64,000 bases of DNA from Microglena sp. YARC (taxonomy: Eukaryota > Chlorophyta > Chlorophyceae > Chlamydomonadales > Chlamydomonadaceae). Position 1 is the first letter of the stretch. Each line of letters begins with the position of its first letter. Both the position numbers and the translations under genes were made by a program. The stretch spans positions 35,977,261 through 36,041,260 of the forward strand of contig CM039463.1 in NCBI GenBank assembly GCA_022414725.1. Direction: 5' to 3'. Under the pieces are notes generated by a model that saw only the letters and a list, made by a program, of their open reading frames with translations, was not told where the DNA came from and did not search any database. Positions 1 to 11,910 of this stretch are shown piece after piece.

Positions 1-900
1 CACAGCTACTGTGTTCTAAAATATTAGTTTTTTTATGCATATATATTAAATTAAAATATTAGTTTTATATGCATATATATTAAATTAAAAACGAATATTA
101 GTTTAACAAGAGGCAGCGGCTTACCTAACATACTAATTGACGTATGCAATATTAATATCATCTTAAAATCAACATTACATATGATGATATGAATATTAGT
201 TATGCAAGAGGAAATGGCGCACCTAACAAGCCCCCTCCCCAAGCCACAGCTACAGTGTTCTGAAATATTTATATTATTTGAACATATTTTAACATTAAAT
301 ACGGATATTAGTTACGCAATAGGCAGCGTCTCACCCAACAAGCTAATTTACTTATGCAATATTAATATTATATTATAATCAACATTATATATGATGATAT
401 GAAAACTAGTTATGCAAGAGGCAGTGGCGCACCTGACAAGCCCCCTGCCCCCCTCCCCCAGCCACAGCTACAGTGTTCTGGAATATTAATATTATTTTAA
501 CATATATTAACATTAAATACAGATATTAGTTACGCAGAAGGCAGCGGCTGAACTAACAAGCCCCCTCCCCCAGCCACAGCTACAGTGTTCTGGAATATTA
601 ATATCATTTTAACATATAGTAACATTAAATACGGATATTAGTTACGCAAAAGGCAGCGGCTGAACTAACAATCCCCCTCCCCCAGCCACAGCTACAGTGT
701 TCTGAACTATTAATATAATAATATTATATTAACATATATAAACATTAAATACAAATATTAGGTACGCAACAGGCAGGGGCTCACCTAACATATATTGATA
801 TACAGATTCTACAATTAATATGATACGAATATCATTACAAAATATGAATATAAGTTATGCAACAGGCAGTGGCGCACCTAACAATCCTCCCCCCTCAGCC
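1..900. repeat. AT-rich tandem repeat, about 112-bp and 215-bp units
   Basis: The block CCACAGCTACAGTGTTCT recurs at about 244, 462, 574, 686 and 898 (spacing 218, 112, 112, 212), joined by AT-rich spacers and GGCAG(T/C)GGC blocks. No gene is seen. Confidence 0.8.
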
Positions 901-929
901 ACAGCTAGTGTGTTCTGCACCTGCAGTCT

Positions 930-2135
930 TGTCTTCATTACATCAAGGGGGCACACCACAGTGGCTGTCACGGCACCTGCATAGGATGGGACAGGGGGGC
1001 CTTGTGACAGGCTGGCGTTGTACATCAAGGGGGGGAACTACAGTGGCTGTCACGGCACCTGCACAGGATGGGACAGGGGGGCCTTGTGACAGGCTGGCGA
1101 TGTACATGGAGGGGGCACACAACAGTTGCGGTCACGGCACCTGCACAGGATGGGACAGGGGGGCCTTGTGACAGGCTGGCGTTGTACATCAAGGGGGAAA
1201 ACCACAGTGGCTGTCACGGCACCTGCATAGGATGGGACAGGGGGGCCTTGTGACAGGCTGGCGTTGTACATCAAGGGGGGAAACTACAGTGGCTGTCACG
1301 GCACCTGCACAGGATGGGACAGGGGGGCCTTGTGACAGGCTGGCGATGTACATGGAGGGGGCACACAACAGTTGCGGTCACGGCACCTGCACAGGAGGGG
1401 ACAGGGGGGGCTCGTGACAGGCTGGCATTGTACATCAAGGGGGAAAACCACAGTGGCTGTCACGGCACCTGCACAGGAGGGGACAGGGGGGCCTTGTGAC
1501 AGGCTGGCGTTGTACATCAAGGGGGGAAACTACAGTGGCTGTCACGGCACCTGCACAGGAGGGGACAGGGGGGCCTTGTGACAGGCTGGCGATGTACATG
1601 GAGGGGGCACACAACAGTTGCGGTCACTGCACCTGCACAGGAGGGGACAGGGGGGCCTTGTGACAGGCTGGCGTTGTACATCAAGGGGGAAAACCACAGT
1701 GGCTGTCACGGCACCTGCACAGGAGGGGACAGGGGGGCCTTGTGACAGGCTGGCGTTGTTCATCAAGGGGGAAAACTACAGTGGCTGTCACGGCACCTGC
1801 ACAGGATGGGACAGGGGGGCCTTGTGACAGGCTGGCGTTGTACATCAAGGGGGAAAACTACAGTGGCTGTCACGGCACCTGCACAGGAGGGGACAGGGGG
1901 GCCTTGTGACAGGCTGGCATTGTACATCAAGGGGGCACACTACAGTTGCTGTCACGGCACCTGTACATGATGGGACAGGGGGGCCTTGTGACAGGCTGGC
2001 ATTGTACATCAAGGGGGCACACTACAGTTGCTGTCACGGCACCTGTACATGATGGGACAGGGGGGCCTTGTGACAGGCTGGCATTGTTCATCAGGGGGGC
2101 ACACTTCAGTTGCTGTCATGCCACCTGCACAGCAA
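930..2135. repeat. 82-bp satellite, about 15 copies, with 246-bp higher order
   Basis: The block GACAGGGGGGCCTTGTGACA recurs every 82 bp. Within it the variant GATGTACATGGAGGGGGCAC appears every 246 bp (near 1099, 1345 and 1591), so three-unit blocks were themselves copied. Short open frames here follow from the repeat and are not genes. Confidence 0.9.
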
Positions 2136-2324
2136 GGGTTAAGGGGGCATTTCACCACCAACTTCCAACTTTTCCGAATTTAAACGTGCTCAAAATATGT
2201 CCTGATTTTGTGGGTGTGTGTGTGGGTGGCGTGAATGTGTGTGTATGGAGGGTGTGTGTGCGTGTGTGCGAGTGCTTGATGCGTCTTACAACATCCTTTT
2301 CAGTTATTATTCAGCCCTGATTTC

Positions 2325-2950
2325 AGGGCTGCACACACCTGAGATGAGACCTGGAAGAAAAGTGACGTACGCGGACGCACACCTGGGATTTAACCAGAAA
2401 GAAAAGTGACGTACGCGGGCACATACCTGGAATTTAACCTGAAAGAAAAGTGATGTACGCACTACGCAGGCAACCATGTTTTTGTTTTGCTTAAGATTAT
2501 GTTTCATTCCCACGATTAAACGGAATGATTTAATGATATACAATTAGGGTAAAAGAAAAATTAAAACACACCTGAGATGAGACCAGGCAGTACAGTGATG
2601 TACGCGGGCAACAATGTGCTTGTTTTGCTTTTATTTAATCAATTATAAGATTTTTTATTCCCACGATTAAACGGACTATTTTAATGATATACAATAAGGG
2701 TAAAAGAAAAATTAAAAGCACACGCCTGAGATGAGACCTGACAGTACAGTGATGTACGCGGGCAACAATGTCTTTGCTTTGCTTTTATATAATTAATTAA
2801 AAGATTTTGCTTTATTCCCACGATATACAGATGAATTGTAAAGATATACAATTAGGATAAAATAAAAATAAAAAACACAAACCTGAGATGAGAGTTGACA
2901 GTACAGTGAAGTACACAGGCAATACTTATTTTGTTTTGCTTCATATTTTG
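2325..2950. repeat. Diverged relatives of the 44-bp satellite
   Basis: Blocks of CACACCTGAGATGAGACCTG with AGTGATGTACGCGGG recur at about 2330, 2385, 2425, 2570, 2720 and 2880, separated by AT-rich sequence with CCCACGATTAAACGGA. They look like an older, broken-up form of the array at 3150. Confidence 0.7.
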
Positions 2951-3147
2951 TTTTACTCCCACGATTAAACAGAATAATACTATTAGAATGAATGCTAGAT
3001 ATTTTGTTTTACTCCCACGATTAAACAGAATAATTATAATAATTAAATACTATTAGAATGAATGCTAATATATGTTAATATATTGAATGCTTCACACACA
3101 CACCAATTAGAATGAATGCTTATATATGCTCATATAGAAAATTAAAA

Positions 3148-3592
3148 CACACACCTGAGATGAGACCTGACAGTACAGTGAAGTACACGGGCACACACCT
3201 GAGATGAAACCTGACAGTACAGTGATGTACACGGGCACACACCTGAGATGAGACCTGACAGTACAGTGAAGTACACGGGCACACACCTGAGATGAGACCT
3301 GACAGTACAGTGATGTACACGGGCACACACCTGAGATGAGACCTGACAGTACAGTGAAGTACACGGGCACACACCTGAGATGAGACCTGACAGTACAGTG
3401 ATGTACATGGGCACACACCTGAGATGAGACCTGACAGTGCAGTGAAGTACACGGGCACACACCTGAGATGAGACCTGACTGTACAGTGATGTACACGGGC
3501 ACACACCTGAGATGAGACCTGACAGTACAGTGATGTACACGGGCACACACCTGAGATGAGACCTGACAGTACAGTGATGTACGCAGGCGTAG
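3148..3592. repeat. 44-bp satellite, 10 copies
   Basis: The unit contains ACACACCTGAGATGAGACCT and GACAGTACAGTGATGTACAC. On the minus strand it follows the last EF-hand exon directly and contains two donor-like CAG|GT sites per unit. Its 132-bp triple period keeps all frames open. Confidence 0.9.
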
Positions 3593-6500
3593 GCACTTTC
3601 GGTCTACTTGCAGTCAAGAAGAAAAGGTCAGGATGATGGCGACAGTTCTGAAAGATCGTTGTCGCGTCGCCAGCTGTCCACAGGGTCCCTCGAAGCAGCT
3701 CCTCGTACTCTACTGTACCGCTCTTGTCTGTGTCCAACTGCTCCAGCAGGCGGTCAGCTTCTTCCAGCGAAACCGCTTTTCCTACAAGGGTGTGAAGTGT
3801 GGTGTGTGGTGTGTTGGGTGTTGGGTGTGGGGTTGGGTGTTGGGTGTGGGTGTTGGGTGTGGGTGTTGGGTGTGGGTGTTGGGTGTAGGGTGCGGTGTGT
3901 GTTGTGCGGAGTGTGGTGTGTGTGGGCAGTGTGTGGGCGGAGTGTGGCGTGTGGTGTGTGGTGTGTGGTGTGTGGTGTGTGTGGTGTGTTGGGTGTGTTG
4001 TGTGTTGTGTGTTGTGTGGGGTTGGGTGTTGGGTGTGGGTGTGGGGTGTGGGTGTGGGGTGTGGGGTGTGGGGTGTGGGGTGTGGGTGTGGATTGTGGTG
4101 TGTGGACGGTGTGTGGTGTGTGGTGTGTTGGGTGTGGATTGTGGGGTTGGGTGTAATCATTTATTCATCTATTTAATCATCTATTTATTAATTAATTAAT
4201 TTATTTATTTATTGATTCCTTTATTTATTTGTTTGAGTATCTCCATAGGTGCCTAAGTCAGACCCTGAGTGATACGGATGGATTGAGCCTATGCCCTCAA
4301 GTCCAAAAACAAAGATTTTTTGCTAATAAGTTGCCCAACCACATCAGTTCAACACGCAAATACTCGGATTTGGGTTTTCTCAAATGGTGGGGACCAGGTC
4401 AAGTGAAACATGCTAATTTGTTACTATGGGGTTCCCTAAGTCGATACGGGTTTTACGTAGGAAGTGATACGGAGCCTATCGCGACCGAAACGAGCCATTT
4501 AAAAAGAACACTGGGTAAAAATGTTGTGTAACGTCTTTCCCTACCAGTAGTTATTACGGAAGGTCTTGGAAGGCAGTACACAGGCAGTACAGTTGAGTAC
4601 GGACCCCCAAAACACTGATTATTTACATTTCGTGGGTGTCCTAAGTCTAGGTCAGAGTTGCACAGCCTATATTGAAACATTTTGGGCCTCGGTTTTGCAC
4701 TATCTCAAGATATAGCGTGCATAACAACTTCATCTTTTTTTTCGAAAATTCAAAATTCAAAATTCAAATATGTTTTGAAAATAAATTAAAAAAACATGTT
4801 TTTTATTTGTCTTCAAACATCCACATCTGAACTCAGTTTTTGATTTGGGGTAGATCATTGAAAACACACCCTAATCCTGAGCCATGGTGTGGTAGGCCAC
4901 AGGGAGGTGAAATCTTGAGATGTACAGCTATTTCAGTAGATTCCGAGGCCAAGGCTGAAGCGCAGCCTCCGACCTTGTAATAGGGGTTCGATAAGCCTTT
5001 CGTCCCGAGGTACCTTTCTTCGGAATAGCTCGCGCGGCCTCGTATCTGACGCGATCTGGATTTGTATCACTAATTATCGCACATCTGATGTACTGCCACC
5101 GGCCTGCCGAACAAGGCTGCTCGCGACCAGATGCGAACGCGCACGAAAAGTAGCTGCGCACATAGCTGACATCGTCGCGAACAATATGAGCCTGACAGAA
5201 TTCGATTCCGAGCAGTTTGGGCCATGTACGGCTCTGTATCACATTCTTGTATCGACTTAGGGCGTATCGACTTAGGCACCTATGGAGATATCGACTTAGG
5301 GCGTATCGACTTAGGCACCTATGGAGATATACCACTAGCCCACCTAGCACACTATTTTGTTTTCTTCATTTATTATTTATTTATGTATTTATTTATGTAT
5401 TTAAATATTTATTTATTTATGTATTTATTTATTTATTTAATTAAAAAAAAAAAAAAAAAAAATTTATGTATTTATACCACCAGCTCACCTAGCACGCCCG
5501 AGATGTAGAGCTGCAACTCTTTTGCAGTGATGTGTCCGTCCTTCTCTCCCTGGCCATCAATTTCTTGAAACAGATTTGTAAGGAACTTCTCTCGGTGGCG
5601 CACAAATACCTGTGACACAAGATGGCCCCATACAATCGTTTTACCGACGGGGGCCCTGAGTTCATGCTACCGTGATAATTTAATTCTACAATGACTATAG
5701 AATTAGCACAAGCACTGTGTTTGTGGACCACGGCACAGGGTACTACAAAACGTACTTCTTGGCGGAGCCCCACCTTCTGGGGGGCGGGAGCCCCCAGTGT
5801 TACCCATTTGTCCGTTCGTCCATCCATCCATCCATCCATCCATCCATCCATCCATCCATCCATCCATCCGTCTGACCGCAATGAAGCCCGACACGTCAGC
5901 CAACGGTCTCGTAACTAACTCGCTTCCGTTGCCACCTGTCGCTCCCTCGCGATCAATCTCCGCCATTTTTTATTGTCGCAGGCGACGCTGCATAGAACTT
6001 GTTTACATGACAGCACGTAAGCTTCTGGAGCACATCTACGTGAACCACGTTAAAAAAAGTATTTAGCCCGGAGACCCAAATTATTGTACCAGGCACTGCG
6101 TGCTACCTTGATAATTTAATTCAACAATGATTACAGAAGTAGCACAATAAATGTGAGTGTGGACTGCCACTCAGGCAAGGGTACTACAAAAGTACAAAAC
6201 GTACGTTTTTTGGCGGAGCCCCCCCTCCTGGGGGGCGGGAGCCCCTAGATTCCCGTTGTCCATTTGTGCGACCCACCGTCTGTCTGTCTGTCCGTCCGTC
6301 CGTCCGTCCGTCTGTCCGTCCGACCCACCGACCGACCAACCAACCGACAAACGAAGCCTGACACGCCAGCCAACTGTTTCATAACTAACTGGCTTTGGTC
6401 AGCTCCATCGTTGCCACCTATTGTTCCGTTGCCAACACACTCCGCCGATAGTCCGCATCGCTTGCGACGCTGCATAGGACTTGTAACATGACAGCACGTA

Positions 6501-9500
6501 CGTAGGTGTGTGTGTTATGGGGGGGGGGGGAGAGGTCAGGGCACGTAAGTAGGTGTGTGTGTTATGGGGTGGGGGGGGAGAGGTCAGGGTACGTAGGTGT
6601 GTGTGTGTGTGTGTGTGTTATGGGGGGGGGGGGGGAGAGGTCAGGGGTACGTAGGTGTGTGTGTGTGTTATGGGGGGGGGGGGGGGGGGGGGGGAGAGGT
6701 CAGGGTACGTAGGTGTGTGTGTGTGTGTGTTATGGAGGGGAGGGGGGGGGGGGGGGGGGTAGGTAGGTGTGTGTGCGTGTGTGTTATGGGGAGGGTAGGT
6801 AGGTCGCATGACAGCACGTAATCTTTTGGATCCCATCTACGTGAACCACGTTGGAAACGAGTTCTATGCAGCGTCGCCTGCGACGCTAAACAATGGCGGA
6901 GAGTGATCGCGAGGGTGCAACAGGTGGCAACGGAAGCGAGTTAGTTACGAGACCGTTGGCTGACGTGCCGGGCTTCATCACGGTCAGACGGATGGACGGA
7001 CAAATGGGTAACACTGTGGGCTCCGCCAAAAAAGCATTCAGCCTGAAGACCCTAATTTACATGCTAGGCACTGCTAGGGCGTAACTTGTAACGATCTTGT
7101 CCATGACCTCACCAGGGATCAGCCCGTCCACGTTCATCTGCCTCTCCACTATCGGGTAGGTAATCCTCAGTGCAACATGAAGGCCCACACTGACCCACAT
7201 CTACATGTTTCTCGTAACCCCAAATGGCAAAATATAGTACCCTGCAAGCCAGGGCACCTTGAAGCAGACACTGAAGCCAGCTAGTTCCATGATCACTGGC
7301 TGACTCGACAGGCTTCGTCTCAGTCGCATTAACAAACAAGCAAACAAACAAACAAACAAACAAACAAACAAAACCCCAAAACAATGATGCAGGTGCAGAG
7401 CTGTCCTCAATATTTACTGCACACATGAGCACTACACACAAGGTGGCAGTCTCCACCAATACCAACAACGCACCTGGAACTCACAGCTTCACACATACAC
7501 CCACATGTGCACACACACGCAACCAACGCCACCAACACCACCAACAGCAACGACCCACCCACCTGGAACTCATCGAAAGAAATATGTTCGTCGCCATTCG
7601 TGTCGACAGCAGTCACAAGCTCAACACACACAAGGTGGCTGTCTCCATCAATACCAACAACCCAACTAGGACTCACAGCTTCACACACACACACACATGT
7701 GCAAGCACACTCCACCAACAGCAACAACAGGAACAACCCACCCACCTGGAACTCATCAAACGAAATGTGTTTGTCGCCATTAGTGTCGACAGCAGGAATG
7801 AGCTCAACACACACAAGGTGGCTGTCTCCACCAATACCAACAATCCACCTGCGACTCACAGCTTCACACACACATCCACATTTGCAAGCACACTCCACCA
7901 AAACCACCAACAGCAACAACCTGGAACTGATCGAACAAAATGTGTCCGTCGCCATTCGTGTCGGCAGCAGTCATAAGCACTACACACACAAGGTGGCTGT
8001 TTCCATCAACTCCAGCAAGCCACCTGACACTCACAGCTTCACACACACACACACACACATGTGCACGCACATGCCACCAACACCACCAACAGCAACAACA
8101 GTAACAACCCACCCATTTGGAACTCATCAAAGAAGATGTGTTCGTCGCCATTAGTGTCAGCAGCAGTTGCGTGCTCATCACACACAAGGTGGCTGTCTTC
8201 ACCAAGACCAACAACTGACCTCGGACCCACACCCACACCCACACCCACATGCGCACGCACACGCCACCAACACCACCAACAGCAACAACCCACCCACGAA
8301 ATGTGTTCGTCGCCATTAGTGTAGGCAGATGTCAGGAGCTCAACACACACAAGGTGGCTGTTTCCACCAATACCAACAACTCACACCCACATCCACATGT
8401 GCACGCACTAGCACACGCCACCACCACCACCACCACCAACAGCAACAACCCACCCACCTGGAACTCATTGAACGAAATGTGTTCGTCCCCATTAATGTCA
8501 GCAGCAGTCACAAGTTCAACACACACAAGGTAGCCGTTTTCACCAACGTCAACAGCGCACCTGCGACTCACAGCTTCACACACACACCCACATGTGCATG
8601 CACACACCACCAACTGCAACAACAGCAACAACCCACCCACCTGGAACTCTTTGAACGAAATGTGTTCGTCGCCATTCGTATCGGCAGCAGTCACAAGCTC
8701 AACACACACAAGGTGGTTGTCTCCACCAATACCAACAACGCACCTGCCACTCACAGCTTCACACATACACCCACATGCGCACGCACACGCCACCAACGCC
8801 ACCAACAGCAACAACCCTCCCACCTGGACCTCATCAAATGAAATGTGCTCGTCACCATTATTGTCAGCAGCAGACATGAGTTATGCCCACAAGGTGTCAG
8901 ACTACTCCCAACAACTCACACCCACATCTACATGTGCACGCACACGCCACCAACAGCAACAACAGAAACAACACACCCACCTGGAACTCATTGAACGAAA
9001 TATGTTGAGCGCCATTAGTGTGGGCAGCAGTGACGAGCTCAACACACACAAAATGGCTGTCTCCACCATCTCCAACAAGGCACCTGAAACTCACAGCTCC
9101 AAACCCACATGTGTACCCACACGCCACCAACACCAGCAACAGCAACAACCCACCCAACTGGAACTCATCGAACGAAATGTGTTCGTCGCCATTTGTGTCA
9201 GCAGCAGGCATGAGTTCTACGCACAAGGTGTCAGTCTTCACTAATCCCAACAACTCACACCCACACCCACATGTGCACGCACTAGCACACGCCACCAACA
9301 CCACCAATAGAAACAACCCACCCACCTGGAACTCATCGAACGAAATGTGTTGGTCGCCATTAGTGTCGGCAGCAGACATGAGTTCTACGCACAAGGTGTC
9401 GGTCTTCACCAATCCCAGACGCCCCTCCCTGGCAGCAGCATGCAACTCAGCCAGAGAAATCTGCCCGCTACAGTCTGTGTCCAGTCTGGCGAACATGTGC

Positions 9501-9532
9501 TTGATCTCGGAGTCAGACAGTTGGAAGGTCAT
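3563..9532 (-). CDS. Four-EF-hand calcium-binding protein, 3 exons, 3' end uncertain
   Basis: Calcium-sensor type protein; partner and location unknown. Exon 1 (9532-9326, 69 codons) begins at an ATG and holds two EF-hands. Loop 1 is [12 protein letters not shown] (residues 18-29) and loop 2 is [12 protein letters not shown] (56-67), both with canonical acidic positions 1, 3, 5 and 12. The exon ends CAG|GTGGG in phase 0. Exon 2 (5609-5489, acceptor CACAG, donor CTAG|GTGAG) encodes a third hand whose loop is two residues longer than usual. It ends in phase 1, which fits exon 3 (from 3781, acceptor TTGTAG) and its hand [12 protein letters not shown]. Two EF-hand pairs joined by [15 protein letters not shown] resemble the regulatory half of calcium-regulated mitochondrial carriers, but no carrier domain is visible. 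The 3' end is unclear: the frame stays open through a 44-bp satellite to about 3120, with possible donors at 3562 and 3550. Intron 1 (9325-5610) is filled with copies of the exon 1 end. Confidence 0.7.
3790..4225. repeat. TG-rich simple repeat and ATTT tract
   Basis: Irregular GGTGTG/GGGTGT repeats to about 4155 lie in the last intron of the EF-hand gene, followed by (ATTT)n. Confidence 0.9.
4226..4930. other. Unique-looking sequence, no gene seen
   Basis: The segment begins with a CCATAGGTGCCTAAGTC block that is inverted relative to 5258-5335. It is then mainly AT-rich with no exon I can support. It lies inside intron 2 of the EF-hand gene. Confidence 0.4.
4935..5252 (+). other. Open segment with protein-like composition
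   Basis: After TTTCAG near 4935 a plus-strand frame stays open about 105 codons to a TAG, including [20 protein letters not shown]. The minus strand is open over much of the same stretch, so I cannot decide which strand, if either, is coding. No family is recognised. It ends where the CGACTTAGG repeat begins. Confidence 0.2.
5242..5485. repeat. ATCGACTTAGG repeats and (ATTT)n/(A)n
   Basis: Two copies of a 39-bp unit with GGGCGTATCGACTTAGGCAC are followed by an ATTTATTT tract and an A run of about 19. Confidence 0.8.
5760..6002 (-). repeat. Dispersed hairpin element (family A)
   Basis: Complete copy: CTATGCAGCGTCGC start, ATGGCGGAGA, GTTAGTTACGAGACCGTTGG, GTCAGACGG, and a GGGGGCTCCGCC end. 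Here the middle is expanded by (CCAT)n. It belongs to a larger block repeated next door at 6080-6484. Confidence 0.8.
6211..6484 (-). repeat. Dispersed hairpin element (family A)
   Basis: Same element as at 5760, with the middle expanded as (CCGT)n and a perfect GCGTCGC/GCGATGC-type stem near one end. Confidence 0.8.
6500..6805. repeat. GTGT/poly-G minisatellite
   Basis: Five units of GTAGGTGTGTGTGT-TATGG-(G)n-AGAGGTCAGGG, with G runs up to about 22. Confidence 0.9.
6861..7033 (+). repeat. Dispersed hairpin element (family A)
   Basis: Short plus-strand copy with the GCGTCGCCTGCGACGC stem. The right end lacks the GGAGCC hairpin. Confidence 0.8.
7330..7375. repeat. (AAAC)n microsatellite
   Basis: About ten AAAC repeats, downstream (on the minus strand) of the EF-hand copies. 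Confidence 0.9.
7425..9325 (-). repeat. Tandem array of duplicated EF-hand exon ends in intron 1
   Basis: About ten further copies of the 3' half of exon 1 follow it at roughly 180-190 bp spacing. Each joins about 100 bp of exon-like sequence ([19 protein letters not shown] type) to about 85 bp of GTTGTTG/GTGTG-rich intron. Donor sides lie near 9156, 8982, 8827, 8639, 8459, 8297, 8119, 7921, 7742 and 7560. Several are damaged. The copy at 9156 has TT instead of GT, the one at 8982 has His and Ala in calcium positions, the one at 8297 lost the exon end, and the one at 8119 lost the donor GT. Others (8639, 8459, 7742, 7560) keep a full loop and CAG|GTGGG. Decayed duplicates are more likely than used exons, since the duplicated part lacks the first EF-hand and an obvious phase-0 acceptor. 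Confidence 0.85.
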
Positions 9533-9929
9533 GGTTTCGGCTGTGGTCTCTGTTCTGGTTTCGAAAGGGTGGGGCGTGGTTTCAGGGTCCTGAGAGAGGT
9601 CAGGGGGGAATGGGTGTGTGTGGAGATGAGTGGGTGGGTGGTTAGGTGAATGTATGTGGGTGGGTGGTTACATGCATGTAGGTGGATGCATGGACCGATT
9701 CATGGGTGAGAGTGTGTGTGTGTATGTGAACCCCTCCAACCAACCCCTCATCCAACCCCATCCAGCCTCATCCAATCCCCCATCCACCCATCTCCCATCT
9801 CCCTACTCATCCATCCCAAACCTACTCATGGCTCCATTCTACCCCATCTCTTGCTACCCTACACTATCTTACCAACCTTACGTTAAGTTGAGCCCTAGTT
9901 TCGGTTATAAACCCAAGGTGGGGCGAGGT

Positions 9930-10111
9930 GGGGTCTTAAGGCACCTATCCCCCGCTGTTTACTGTTTCTGGTGCTGCCGACGCTGCTGGTGCTGTTACTA
10001 CTGCTGGTGCTGGAGCTGGTGCTGCAGATACTAGAGGTACGGCATCCGCAGACGATGCGCTTTACAAAGCGTATCGCAGTGTAACCGGACTTGGATTCGA
10101 CGTTGGACCGA
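9930..10111 (+). other. Possible C-terminal coding remnant
   Basis: Between a TAA near 9937 and a TAA near 10109 one plus-strand frame is open. It contains an Ala/Gly/Thr-rich stretch (GAADAAGAVTTAGAGAGAA) followed by DDALYKAYRSVTGLGFDVGP. The second half looks like ordinary protein. The overlapping minus-strand frame is also open, so coding is uncertain. Confidence 0.2.
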
Positions 10112-10498
10112 GAGTATAATATAAGAATAAGAAACGAGGCAAAGGTGGAAGAAGGGATGGGTGGGTGTGAGGTCGAGCGGGCGTAGGAGCCCGCGGGAGA
10201 GTGGGAGTTTGAGGTTTTTGGTGACAGGGGGCGCAACAGTGGAATATTCCGGCCCTGTTTAACCGAGCGCGCTCATGCTTGGCATATCAGTCTGTTTTTT
10301 AGATTTGGAGGCAGTAGGGGCGATAGCAGGAATCTACGAGCAGCTGTAGGAGATGGGTTTGATCAGCTGGCCTGATGATGCGAGTTAGGTATGAAGGAAA
10401 CCGATTCTGCGTCAGCATGACAGCTACGTGGTTGTACAGGTCAGTACAACGTCAGCGATAGTAACGTTATCGCGAGGGGTGGCCTCCGCGAAGGGGCT

Positions 10499-10558
10499 TA
10501 TATAAAAGCGACTCGCGAGCTACCGGTACACGTGCCCCGGTTTATCTTGCGCAAGATA
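10499..10558 (+). promoter_or_regulatory. TATA-box-like element and 16-bp palindrome
   Basis: TATATAAAAG (10499-10508) stands alone in GC-richer sequence, followed at +44 by the perfect palindrome TATCTTGCGCAAGATA (10543-10558). The spacing would suit a start near 10530. No open frame of note follows before the dispersed repeat at 10623, so it may belong to a non-coding transcript, a lost gene or a mobile element. Confidence 0.3.
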
Positions 10559-10622
10559 ACTTGGTGCGTGTATAATGCACACACAGTACCGCAACCCTAA
10601 ATATTTAATATATATAAATATC

Positions 10623-10739
10623 TGTATTTGTACAGTCCAGGGGTCACCAAATAGGCTAACGGGACTTGCCCAACCTGAATTTATTAAATGATAAGAAACA
10701 GGAATGGCAGTTAAAAAAACAAGCACTAGTGAACTGAAC
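10623..10739 (+). repeat. Dispersed element (family B), 3' part lost
   Basis: Carries CAGTCCAGGGGT, GGGACTTGCCCAACC and AGCACTAGTGAACTGAAC. It is cut by the CAGGGT-ended element that starts at 10740. Confidence 0.75.
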
Positions 10740-10845
10740 CAGGGTTGTCCAGGACGCTGGGTCCTCCATCGCAGAAGCTACGTCGAAGGGTCCGTTGCGT
10801 CGCAGACACAGCTTCAGTAGGTCGGTTGCATCTCACTTCAATACC
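10740..10845 (+). mobile_element. hAT-like MITE, left part only
   Basis: Starts CAGGGTTGTCCAGGACGC and matches 36285 for about 100 bp. The right half is replaced by the 10-bp satellite. Confidence 0.6.
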
Positions 10846-11115
10846 ATGTGTCTCACTGCGTCTCACTGCGTCCCACTGCTTCTCACTGCATCACACTGCG
10901 TCCCACTGCGTCTCACTGCGTCCCACTGCGTCTCACTGCCTCCCACTGCCTCCCACTGCGTCTCACTGCGTCTCACTGCGTCCCACTGTGTCCCACTGCG
11001 TCTCACTGCGTCCCACTGCGTCCCACTACGTCCCACTGCGTCCCACTGCGTCTCACTGCGTCCCACTGCGTCCCACCGCGTCCCACCGCGTCCCACTGCG
11101 TCGCACTGCGTCACA
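10840..11115. repeat. 10-bp satellite (CCCACTGCGT/CTCACTGCGT)
   Basis: About 27 units. All three plus frames stay open because the triple period is 30 bp, so the resulting frames are not genes. Confidence 0.95.
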
Positions 11116-11910
11116 GGCCCTGCCAGAGTGTCTATGAGCCACTTAGTTTGAAGTTAACTAGTTGTATGCTCTTCAGTCCCTATTATGTTGCTGTATCATT
11201 TTTGTAATTCTTGGTGGTTTCGGGGCTTACGGCCCCTTCAGACCCCGAATTGAGCATGCGGTGTATGAGCAACTTCCTGGAAGGCCCATTAGTTTTTCCT
11301 ACTGGGCCCAAAGTTGAAATATGCCTATCAATATATTCCGAGCAGAGGAATTACCGTACGTGCCTTAAGTATTGGCAAGATTGAGTATTGGCAAATGTCA
11401 TTCCCCCCCTAAAAGTGGGTCTCAGAAATGCATGGCATAACTAACTTGGCCTAAAGGGGTCTATGGATTTGACTGTCTCAAGCTCGGACCTGAAATCCAG
11501 TTGGCAAAGGGTCTTATGTTATTTTTATATTTCCTTGTGACATGTTCACCAAGTAGTCTGCCCAAGCTTGCTGTAAAACCATGGAACAATTCAAATCAGG
11601 AGCATTAAACTTGCTAGGGCTTAGTAGCTAGACCGGTACATGGCTCCAGCCAGCCAATACTTATAATAAGGGACGTACGACATATGACATGAATATTTGC
11701 TATTTATTGCGCATCTTTTATTTTTCGGAGTACTTCATTTAGGGACAGAGGAAGGAAGGGGTGGGGGTGGGGGTGGGAGGAGGGGGGGTCTTTTTGTTGA
11801 TAACTTTTTACTTAGGTATCTGCAGGTATCCAAATACAATTTTGATACCACCCATCACATAATTAGGCCTTGGTCTATTGTCACCGCTTAGGACCTCGTG
11901 GAATAAGTAC

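Noticed and set aside
7045..7200. Minus-strand stretch reading [18 protein letters not shown] with a donor-like CCTG|GTGAGG
   Set aside because: No phase-matched acceptor, not needed by the EF-hand gene, and its end lies in a dispersed repeat.
10745..11207. Three overlapping frames with PTASHCVSLR repeats
   Set aside because: 10-bp satellite read in all frames.
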